NCBI RefSeq assembly: GCF_023715465.1
Contig: NZ_JAMBOE010000008.1
Location: forward strand, 124,001-188,000
Origin: Paenibacillus macerans
Lineage (GTDB): Bacteria; Bacillota; Bacilli; Paenibacillales; Paenibacillaceae
Direction of reading: 5' to 3'
DNA: 64,000 bases
The notes under the pieces are model-generated. The model made no database searches and had not been told where the DNA came from. It saw nothing but the letters and a program-made list of their open reading frames with translations. Of the stretch, positions 25,536 to 35,131 are shown piece after piece (position 1 is the first letter of the stretch; each line of letters starts with the position of its first letter). Both the position numbers and the translations under genes were made by a program.

Positions 25536-25631
25536 AACCTCCGCAGCCGCAGATCGTTTTCCCTACGTACTCGCAGATCATTTTCCCTACGTACGCGCAG
25601 ATCGTTATCCCTCCGCAGCCCCAGGACGTTA
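25536..25631 (-). repeat. 24-bp tandem repeat starting at the helD stop codon
   Basis: Read on the minus strand, four degenerate 24-bp units follow without spacers. Units 2 and 3 are most alike (ATCTGCGxGTACGTAGGGA), and units 1 and 4 share GGCTGCGGAGG. The first unit begins with the TAA stop of helD. In the +1-shifted frame the units encode repeats like RRENDLRV. Possible origin: slippage at the 3' end of helD. Confidence 0.7.
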
Positions 25632-27962
25632 GCCCTCGGCATCCGCGCGAGCTGCGAACTCGGAGTTTTCCCCGGGAACGTAGTCCGGCAACTGGTCGCC
25701 ATGCAGCAGCCACAGCTCGTGCAGCGCGCGGGTGCAGCCGACGTACAGCAGCTTGGCGTCCTCCGGCCCGTAGTGAAGCGGATCAACATCAGTCACGATT
25801 ACCGCGTCAAATTCCAGCCCTTTGGACAAATAAACGGGCAGCACCGACACCCCGCCGGCATATTCCTTGAGTTCCCCGTTGATCAGATGAATGTCGGCGC
25901 CCGCCTTGGCCAGCTCCTCATGAAGCTCTTCCGCTTCCCGCATCGTCCGCGTCAATATCGCAGCCGTCCGGTACGAGCCCGCCAGCGCCTTGGACAAGGC
26001 GTGCCGGATCGCGCCAAGGCGCTGCTCTCCGGCCGTCGGGAGCAGTCGCACCGGCTCCCCGCTGCGGAACACCGGCACAGCGAGCAAGTCCGTACCTACG
26101 CCCCGCTGCAAAATTTCGTTGGCGAACTCAATGATCTCCATCGTCGAGCGGTAGCTTCGGGTCAGCGCAAAATAAGCCGTTTCTTCGGACCGGAACAAGC
26201 TTTGCATTTCCTCCCAGCTTCGCACGCCCTTGTAATAGTGGATGCCCTGCGACAAGTCCCCCAGGATCGTAAACGAATGTCCTTTGACAAAGCGGTCCAG
26301 CACATACACCTGAAACGGTGAAAAATCCTGCGCCTCGTCGATCACCACATGGTCGAAGATCATTTTTCCGTCGATTTCGTTGACCACGGAATATAGATAC
26401 AACAGTGCTGGCAGATCCTCTTCCTTGAGGGCGTTTTTCTTCAAGTAGCCCTGCGTTTCCCGCCAAATCTCCTGCGGAATCCGCGCCGACATATCCGCAA
26501 GGCCCGCAGCTCCGCCGCTTCTCCGGATGCCAAACAGCTCCTTGTACAGGCTAAGCGGAGCGAGCTCCGGCCACTTTTTGGCGTATGCTTTTTCCCGTTG
26601 CTGCGCCTTCTTCTTGCGTTCCTTCAGCGCCGCTGCTGAAGGCGACTTTTTCAGCTCCATTTCGATCCAGCGATGAATCCGCGCCAGTACTCTTTCCTTG
26701 CGCCGAGCAACCGGATAGTGGCGGTATTCACCTTCAAACCAGCCAATGATTTCCTTCCGGGATAGGCGTGCCCCGTCCCAAGGCTCAAAATCCCCTTCGG
26801 GCACGCAAATGGACTCCAAATTTTCCAGATAGGCGTCAATTAACGTTTTATAATGCATCGAGCCTTTAAACCGGCCGGGCAGCTGAGCATCGTCCAGGCG
26901 TCCCTGAACCTGGGCCATCCCATGCATCTGCTCCCGTCTCAGCCCTTGCGCCAGCACCTGCTCTTTCGCCTGATCCTTCTCTTCCGCTTGATCCTGCATC
27001 TGCGCCTGCCGCTGCGCGATCCCCTGCCTCAGCTTCTGCTCCTGCGCCTGTCCTTCCACCTGGCTCCGCCCTTGCTGCTGTCCCGGCGAGCTTCCATCGA
27101 ACCAGCGCGACAGCGCTTCCGAACCGTCGGACGGCCCCGCATCCAAACCAAGCACCTGAGCCGCCCAATCGCTGAACGTGTTTTGCTGGATATCCCCAAC
27201 CCCCAGCTCGGGTAACACTTCGGAAATGTAATCAATAAACATATGGTTGGGCGCAAAAATCACCAGCCGTTCCGCAGAGATCTGCTCCTTGTACTGGTAC
27301 AGCAAAAAGGCCAGCCGATGCAGCGCCACGGTCGTTTTCCCGCTGCCGGCGACCCCTTGGATAATCAACGCCATATTTTTGGCCGCACGGATAATTTGAT
27401 CCTGCTCGGCTTGAATCGTCGAAACGATATCGCGAAGCCGGTTATCCTTGTTTTCGCCGAGGCGGTACACGAGAAACTCGTCGCTTACGGCCGGTCCGTC
27501 GCTGTCCTTGTCGTAAGTATCCACCACCCGGTCGAGAATGCCTTTGCGAATCACAATGTTGCGTTTTAAGTACACCAGTCCGTCAATCAAACCTTCAGGG
27601 GCGACATAAGAAGCCTCATCCCCGCCGGTAAAAGAATAAAACAAACTGGCGATCGGCGCGCGCCAATCGATGACGAGCGGATGCCCCACTTCCGGGTCGC
27701 CGACGCCTACTTTGCCGATATAGATTGGTATTCGGCTTCTGCCCGCTTCCGCAAAATCGAGCCGGCCGAAATACGGTTCGCGCACCGACTGCTCCAGCTG
27801 CTTTCTTTGCGACTCGCGGTTTGCCTCAAGCAATTGCTCCGTAAAATCTTGCCCCGTGTACACCGGGATGCTGCGCAGCTCCTTCAGCTGCCTTTCGATC
27901 TCTTCCAGGGTGCGATCGAGCCGCGCCTTTTCTTCTTGATAGGCACTTTGAAAATGTTCCAC
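25629..27962 (-). CDS. helD: HelD-like superfamily 1 helicase / RNA polymerase recycling factor
   Basis: A 777-residue UvrD/Rep-type ATPase. HelD proteins bind RNA polymerase and free it from stalled complexes. The N-terminal coiled-coil arm (residues 1-65, MEHFQSAYQEEKARLDRTLE...) would enter the secondary channel. Walker A GVAGSGKTTVALHR is at 203-216 and Walker B DHVVIDEAQDFSPFQ lies near 540. The C-terminal helicase motif is VLPVYLSKGLEFDAVIVTD. An unusual Gln/Glu-rich insertion at about 294-355 (GQQQGRSQVEGQAQEQ...) interrupts domain 1A. It ends on a stop codon that also starts a 24-bp tandem repeat. The operon context is single-gene. Confidence 0.9.
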   Translation of the reverse strand: MEHFQSAYQEEKARLDRTLEEIERQLKELRSIPVYTGQDFTEQLLEANRESQRKQLEQSVREPYFGRLDFAEAGRSRIPIYIGKVGVGDPEVGHPLVIDWRAPIASLFYSFTGGDEASYVAPEGLIDGLVYLKRNIVIRKGILDRVVDTYDKDSDGPAVSDEFLVYRLGENKDNRLRDIVSTIQAEQDQIIRAAKNMALIIQGVAGSGKTTVALHRLAFLLYQYKEQISAERLVIFAPNHMFIDYISEVLPELGVGDIQQNTFSDWAAQVLGLDAGPSDGSEALSRWFDGSSPGQQQGRSQVEGQAQEQKLRQGIAQRQAQMQDQAEEKDQAKEQVLAQGLRREQMHGMAQVQGRLDDAQLPGRFKGSMHYKTLIDAYLENLESICVPEGDFEPWDGARLSRKEIIGWFEGEYRHYPVARRKERVLARIHRWIEMELKKSPSAAALKERKKKAQQREKAYAKKWPELAPLSLYKELFGIRRSGGAAGLADMSARIPQEIWRETQGYLKKNALKEEDLPALLYLYSVVNEIDGKMIFDHVVIDEAQDFSPFQVYVLDRFVKGHSFTILGDLSQGIHYYKGVRSWEEMQSLFRSEETAYFALTRSYRSTMEIIEFANEILQRGVGTDLLAVPVFRSGEPVRLLPTAGEQRLGAIRHALSKALAGSYRTAAILTRTMREAEELHEELAKAGADIHLINGELKEYAGGVSVLPVYLSKGLEFDAVIVTDVDPLHYGPEDAKLLYVGCTRALHELWLLHGDQLPDYVPGENSEFAARADAEG

Positions 27963-28104
27963 TTTCAGTTACCTCCTAAGATTGATGTACTCCGCCATCT
28001 GCTATATTTTCCATGATCCGGAGCCAGAGAAGTCTCATTATATCACTACGGCGAAAAAAAGGCGAACTTCTCCAGCAAAGCAGGTACAAATAACATAGGC
28101 GCGC

Positions 28105-28143
28105 AAAAAAGCGCAGATTCGATTGCTTAATCAAACCTGCGCT
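28105..28143 (-). terminator. Terminator after the tcdA operon
   Basis: On the minus strand a 15-base stem (arms 28129-28143 and 28110-28124, two mismatches, loop of four) is followed by TTTTTTG. It lies about 65 bases after the stop of the YdeI-like gene. The rest of the 247-base gap up to helD shows no gene. Confidence 0.75.
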
Positions 28144-28209
28144 CAAGTTCTATAGATTTCACGCCGCGTACGGCCCTATGCTCTGTAAAATTGGCCTAAT
28201 ACCAAGGCT

Positions 28210-28875
28210 TTACGCTTTATCGCTTGGACGTTTGAGCTCCTGCCCCAGCTTTTCAATCGTTTTGGCAATCCGGCTCTGCCGCGTCTCTTCCCGCTTGGCC
28301 TCCCATATCCATTCAATGTAAGCCTTTCGGTGGGAAGGGGCAAGCCCATCAAAAAACGCAGCAGCCTGCGGATGATCGTGCAAAGCGGCCGTCAAATCCT
28401 CCGGCGCCTCCAACGGCTGGGCCGGCTTCTTAGCCGGAGCCGCTCCGCTCCCCGCAGGGCGCCGGGACGATGACGGCGCAACCTTCACCAATTCGGCCGG
28501 ACGGAAACGCATGGCCGACCACACCTCGTCCACCGAGACGAGGGCGATTCCCTCAAATCCAGCCGCCTTCACCGTCTCCCAACCTTTGTCCCGGGTCAGG
28601 TCCGTGCCCGCTTTGGCGCCGCCCTTCGGATAGCACAACCACAGCAGCCCGTCCGGTTTGACCGCGCCAAGCACCTCGTTGGCCCGGTCCTCCACTTCTC
28701 CGATCGAGCGAAAAAACATCTGAACAAAATCATAACTCCCGGCCAGCTTCGCATCGTACACGGCGTGATCCGGCCCAAGGCCGAGCTCACCCAAATAACC
28801 GTCGGGCGCGTTCAACACTAAAGTCCGTTCGCCGCCTCCGGGCAAACGCAGCTTTTTCGCCAGCGCCTCGTTCAT
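28210..28875 (-). CDS. YdeI/OmpD-associated (OmdA)-type protein with DUF3052-like N-terminus
   Basis: A 221-residue soluble protein of two parts joined by a Ser/Pro/Ala-rich linker (about 130-150). Residues 1-125 (TLVLNAPDGYLGELG..., LLWLCYPKGGAKAG) resemble DUF3052. Residues 155-215 (EDLTAALHDHPQAAAFFDGL, SHRKAYIEWIWEAKREETRQ) match the YdeI/OmdA family, linked elsewhere to peptide resistance, but the mechanism is unknown. Its ATG overlaps the tcdA stop by four bases, so it is translationally coupled to tcdA. Confidence 0.7.
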   Translation of the reverse strand: MNEALAKKLRLPGGGERTLVLNAPDGYLGELGLGPDHAVYDAKLAGSYDFVQMFFRSIGEVEDRANEVLGAVKPDGLLWLCYPKGGAKAGTDLTRDKGWETVKAAGFEGIALVSVDEVWSAMRFRPAELVKVAPSSSRRPAGSGAAPAKKPAQPLEAPEDLTAALHDHPQAAAFFDGLAPSHRKAYIEWIWEAKREETRQSRIAKTIEKLGQELKRPSDKA

Positions 28876-29627
28876 AAGCGCACTCCTCCGCGCTCCAGCA
28901 GCTCGCGAACGGCGACGCTGACCATGATCAGCCCCACCACCGGCGGCACAAACGAGTTGCTGGCCGGCGGCTGCTTCGCTTTGCGGATTTCCGGGGCGTT
29001 TTCCGGGACGATCTTTTTCGTGACATCGGCACGCGGCTTCACCGGCTGCTCCGTGGAAAACACGACCTTAACGCCCTTGCGGATGCCTTCTTCCCGTAAT
29101 TTCGCGCGGATGACCCGGGCCATCGGGTCCATATGGGTTTTGGAAATGTCCGCCACCTGAAATTTTGTCGGGTCCATCCTGTTGGCCGCGCCCATGCTGG
29201 ACAAAATCGGAACCCCGCGTTTCAGGCACTCCTTGATCAAATGAATTTTGTATTTGATCGTATCGGAAGCGTCGAGCACGTAATCGATTTCGTATTTAAA
29301 CAATTCCTCGTACGTTTCTTCCGTGTAAAACATATTCAGGGCGATCGTTTCGCACTCCGGATTGATCAGCTTGACCCGTTCGCACATCAGGTCCGCTTTC
29401 TTTTGCCCGATCGTCGTCGTCAGCGCATGGATTTGCCGGTTGATGTTGGTGATGTCGACGACGTCTTTATCGATCAGGATGATACGGCCGACCCCGGTCC
29501 GGGCCAAAGCTTCGACGGCGATCGAGCCGACCCCGCCGATGCCGAGCACGGCTACGGTGCTTTTTTTCAATATGTCCAGCCCTTCCGCCCCAATCGCCAG
29601 CTCGGTCCGTGAAAATTGATGAAGCAT
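28872..29627 (-). CDS. tcdA: tRNA threonylcarbamoyladenosine dehydratase
   Basis: This E1/ThiF-like ATP-dependent enzyme cyclises t6A37 of ANN-decoding tRNAs to ct6A. The 251-residue protein has GIGGVGSIAVEALARTGVG near residues 31-49 and the Arg-finger region NRQIHALTTTIGQKK. It also has DASDTIKYKIHLIKEC and the hydrophobic C-terminal segment SFVPPVVGLIMVSVAVRELL. It corresponds to yrvM of B. subtilis, which also lies next to aspS. The gap after aspS is 38 bases, so it is probably in the hisS-aspS transcription unit. Confidence 0.92.
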   Translation of the reverse strand: MLHQFSRTELAIGAEGLDILKKSTVAVLGIGGVGSIAVEALARTGVGRIILIDKDVVDITNINRQIHALTTTIGQKKADLMCERVKLINPECETIALNMFYTEETYEELFKYEIDYVLDASDTIKYKIHLIKECLKRGVPILSSMGAANRMDPTKFQVADISKTHMDPMARVIRAKLREEGIRKGVKVVFSTEQPVKPRADVTKKIVPENAPEIRKAKQPPASNSFVPPVVGLIMVSVAVRELLERGGVRL

Positions 29628-29665
29628 CGTCTAAGCACCTCCCGAAATATGATGTTTCATGTTGT

Positions 29666-31447
<1,782 letters not shown>

Positions 31448-31473
31448 TTAAAAACACTCCTTTATATATGTTG

Positions 31474-31493
31474 TAAAAAAAGTCATCTTTTGA

Positions 31494-31512
<19 letters not shown>
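31474..31512. repeat. Possible fragment of the MITE-like repeat at the hisS 3' end
   Basis: AAAAAGTCATCTTTTGATCA and the following CGA, then ATGAATCAA, closely match the left end of the MITE-like repeats (AAAAAGTCCGCTTTTGATCACGA, GTGAATCAA at 7608 onward). The match spans about 35 bases with a few changes and one small insertion. The hisS stop TGA (31494-31496, minus strand) lies inside it. This is a visual match only. Confidence 0.4.
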
Positions 31513-32738
<1,226 letters not shown>

Positions 32739-32769
32739 AGTTCATCCTCCATCCTAAATTGCTCATAAA

Positions 32770-33135
32770 AATAAAAAACTCCCGTTCCTGTTTGATGCAA
32801 ACAGGGACGAGAGACTGGTTTCCAAATCACCCGTGGTGCCACCCACATTCCGAATTCCATGATTCGCGCCGCACTAACCGCGGTACGGCAATGCTGCATA
32901 CGAAAAAGGGATTCGCTTTAAGCGGTTATCGCCCGCCTACGCCGTACGTCTACTTTGCCGTAGCGGAAGCCTTTTAAGTGCCGCCCGCCGCATTTCGCCG
33001 CCGGTTCTCGGGGAAGTCTTTCGTTCAATCATCACCGGAATCCTTCCAGCCTGCTTCATAAGCGGATAGCGGCTCCTAAAGAGCGCCTGCGCCACGAAGA
33101 CTTGGGATCCCTCTCTGCGGGTGTGGGGTCGAATT
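32770..33135 (-). promoter_or_regulatory. T-box riboswitch for hisS-aspS
   Basis: The minus strand carries the conserved T-box antiterminator sequence GGGTGGCACCACGGGTGA (about 32829-32846). It is followed by a terminator hairpin CGTCCCTGTTTG / CAAACAGGAACGGGAG and TTTTTTATTTTT (about 32771-32811). Upstream, a long Stem I region starts near GGGACAAAGTAATTC (AGTA bulge, about 33125-33139) and includes GCAGAGAGG. Uncharged tRNA binding should allow readthrough into hisS. The specifier codon is uncertain: a GAC triplet at 33018-33016 lies on the 3' side of Stem I, and I did not find a clear CAC there. Confidence 0.9.
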
Positions 33136-33279
33136 ACTTTGTCCCGTCATCGAATTGCTATCATACATTTATTAATTTCAATCCGCGCCCCATACCAGGG
33201 GGTGACATCAACTGTTATTTCTTGATTGTATGTAACCACCGCGCTAAAGTCAAGTCTACACGAAAAAAATGTCGGATCA

Positions 33280-33311
33280 AAGAAAAAACCTGCCACCAAC
33301 GGGGTGCAGGT
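33280..33311 (-). terminator. Terminator after the 152-residue hypothetical gene
   Basis: On the minus strand ACCTGCACC and GGTGGCAGGT form a stem with one bulge, followed by TTTTTTC. It lies about 100 bases after the stop codon at 33413. The remaining bases up to the T-box (33136-33280) hold AT-rich sequence with TATGAT near 33156 and no gene. Confidence 0.7.
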
Positions 33312-33412
33312 CCAAGGTATATATTGTATTAAAAAGGGGGTCATGTTGTTATTATAAACAGCTTATGTTAAGGGATCATGAATCTAATATTACAGTTATA
33401 TTACAGGTTCGC

Positions 33413-33871
33413 TTAACCCACAGGAATATACGCTCCGTGAGCGCGCAATTTTTGTACGATCTTGTCGTAATCCTCGTCCTCTACTGCCGCGCTAAGCACG
33501 TATTTCCACCCTTCCGGCTCGTCCCCGGTGTCGATAACGTCTCTGGCCGGGTCCATTTCCCGCTCACCGGACACCGCCTCGCTATGCTCTCCATTCAAAG
33601 TGTCGCCAGCTCCCCGGTCGCCGAAAGCGAAAGCCGGCAGCGCACTTTGGCTGCCCCGCAGCGTCCCGGGAAGCGGCAAGCCAACGGTGCCGCCGGAATT
33701 CATCGAGCCGCTCGGAACGGGGAGCAACTGCACCAGCAGCTTGTCATCTTCGCCCAATCTATCGTCCACGTGCCCCGCCTCCACCTGACTCGGCGCATAC
33801 GGCAGCAGGCTGATCCGTGCTCCCTCCACCTGGTCCTCCGTTCGGAAATAGGCCTGAATATGTTTGGTCAT
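33413..33871 (-). CDS. Hypothetical acidic protein
   Basis: A 152-residue soluble acidic protein I do not recognise with certainty. The N-terminus MTKHIQAYFRTEDQVEGARI and the C-terminal EDEDYDKIVQKLRAHGAYIP are well-formed and resemble the ends of small YflT-type general stress proteins. The middle (about 50-110) is Gly/Pro/Ser-rich and probably disordered. AAGGAGAGATG precedes the ATG by about eight bases and a terminator follows, so it is a monocistronic gene. No function is assigned. Confidence 0.65.
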   Translation of the reverse strand: MTKHIQAYFRTEDQVEGARISLLPYAPSQVEAGHVDDRLGEDDKLLVQLLPVPSGSMNSGGTVGLPLPGTLRGSQSALPAFAFGDRGAGDTLNGEHSEAVSGEREMDPARDVIDTGDEPEGWKYVLSAAVEDEDYDKIVQKLRAHGAYIPVG

Positions 33872-33987
33872 ATTTCATCATCTCTCCTTCATCTCGGGTG
33901 CAAGCATCGATTGCCGAACAATTCTTTGCTTGTTATTGCCCGAATCGGGAGACTTTATGACGAATGCGCCGAAATCCGAAATGTCGT

Positions 33988-34042
33988 AAAACAAAAAGCG
34001 CAAGCGGCAGGAGAACACTTGAACTCCTACAGCTTACGCTTG
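33988..34042 (-). terminator. Terminator after a short minus-strand reading frame
   Basis: Minus-strand arms AAGCGTAAGCTGTAGGAG (34041-34024) and CTCCTGCCGCTTGCGCTT (34012-33995) pair at 14 of 18 positions plus G-U pairs. They are followed by TTTGTTTTAC. It lies about 80 bases downstream of the 55-codon frame at 34119-34286 and has no other upstream gene on this strand within 600 bases. Confidence 0.65.
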
Positions 34043-34118
34043 TTTCAAAGCAGAACGGACCTGAGCACCACCAAAACTTCTCTGTTGCCACGCCGCAGCG
34101 GCCGCACCTGGCAAGCGT

Positions 34119-34286
34119 TCAGCTTCCCGGGCGCGGAAGCCACTCGGTGGATGGCTTAACTTCCCGCGGGACTAGTTCGTAGGCTTCCGGTTCCGCCGAA
34201 CGCGCCAGCATCCGAGCTTCACTGCGGTCTCCCGCCGCCAGCAACGGAACGCTCTGCCAATCTTTGGACTTCGTCGATTGACGCAT
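34119..34286 (-). CDS. Possible 55-residue small protein
   Basis: A short frame beginning MRQSTKSKDWQSVPLLAAGD and ending WLPRPGS. AAGGAGT lies 11 bases upstream of the ATG and a good intrinsic terminator lies downstream, so a short minus-strand transcript is likely. Composition is charged with no membrane segment or recognisable motif. It could be a real small protein or the remains of a larger gene. I give it moderate confidence because short frames arise by chance. Confidence 0.4.
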   Translation of the reverse strand: MRQSTKSKDWQSVPLLAAGDRSEARMLARSAEPEAYELVPREVKPSTEWLPRPGS

Positions 34287-34402
34287 GGGGTAATGGACTC
34301 CTTCAGGATATCGTTGTTGGTACTCTCAAGTGTACCCTCGGCGAGCCTCAATTATCCCTCTATTATCCCTCTTTGGCAGCAGATATCCGACCGCATGAAG
34401 GC

Positions 34403-34585
34403 TAACGGACCTGGACGACCTTATTTGCCCGAAAAGAGGCTCTTTTCATTTCTAACGGACAGAAGAGCCTCTATTTGCTCGAAAAAGACCAGATACGTGC
34501 TTATCAGCACCGAATAAGGTCTGTGGTGTCCGTTACATTTTGAAAACGGCCATTTTCAGCGAAATAACGGCGCTGGTGTCCGTTA
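34403..34585. repeat. Four-module intergenic element, family A copy 2
   Basis: A 183-bp element with TAACGGAC at 34403 and 34453 and inverted GTCCGTTA at 34528 and 34578, giving spacings 50, 75 and 50, exactly as in the copy at 25260-25442. Each TAACGGAC is followed about 8-9 bases later by a CxTTATTTG or CTATTTG half-module. It fills most of the 372-base gap before dtd. The gap ends in an 8-bp tandem repeat, ATCATTGG x3, at about 34603-34628. Confidence 0.8.
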
Positions 34586-34658
34586 GGATTCGCTTGCCTG
34601 ATCATTGGATCATTGGATCGTTGGATCGTCCTGTCCTACAAGCTCCAGCAATCTCCGC

Positions 34659-35108
34659 TTAAGCGCCGCCCGGGCTGTCCAATATTAGCGTGACCGGCCC
34701 CCAGTTGACGAGCTCGACATCCATGTCGGCCCCGAATTTCCCGGTTTCCACCGTCAGCCCTTTCTCACGGAGCAGAGCGTTGAACCGCTCATAGAGCGGC
34801 TCGGCGGTTTCCGGGCGGGCGGCCGCTGTGAAGCTTGGACGTTTGCCATTGCGGCAATCACCGTATAACGTAAATTGCGACACGGACAAAATAGCCCCGC
34901 CGACATCCATCACGCTAAGGTTCATTTTTCCGGCTTCGTCCTCGAAAATGCGCAAACCGGCGATTTTTTCCGCCAAATAAGCGGCGTCCCGCTCCGTATC
35001 CTCGTGAGTAACGCCGACCAGCAGCATTAAGCCCTCCCCAATGGAGCCGATCGTTTCTCCCTCCACCGTGACGCGGGCCTGCCGGCAGCGCTGAGCTACA
35101 ATTTTCAT
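34659..35108 (-). CDS. dtd: D-aminoacyl-tRNA deacylase
   Basis: This homodimeric editing enzyme hydrolyses D-aminoacyl-tRNAs and Gly-tRNA(Ala). At 149 residues it has the family length. The catalytic SQFTLYGDCRNGKRPSFTAA is near residues 77-96, and the cross-subunit Gly-cisPro motif is in NWGPVTLILDSP near residues 135-146. It starts 23 bases after relA, its usual partner (relA-dtd, as relA-yrvI in B. subtilis). Confidence 0.96.
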   Translation of the reverse strand: MKIVAQRCRQARVTVEGETIGSIGEGLMLLVGVTHEDTERDAAYLAEKIAGLRIFEDEAGKMNLSVMDVGGAILSVSQFTLYGDCRNGKRPSFTAAARPETAEPLYERFNALLREKGLTVETGKFGADMDVELVNWGPVTLILDSPGGA

Positions 35109-35131
35109 CGTCCTTCACCTTTCAAATGCGG

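Noticed and set aside
25536..25631. Candidate CRISPR-like array
   Set aside because: The 24-bp units are contiguous, with no spacers, and only four degenerate copies. No cas genes are present.
33964..34182. 72-codon plus-strand frame between the hypothetical gene and dtd
   Set aside because: It lies opposite a terminator and the small minus-strand frame, is Arg/Ser/His-rich, and lacks a ribosome site.
34603..34628. 8-bp tandem repeat ATCATTGG x3 near dtd as a phase-variable tract
   Set aside because: Three imperfect copies are too few, and it lies downstream of dtd, not in a promoter or reading frame.
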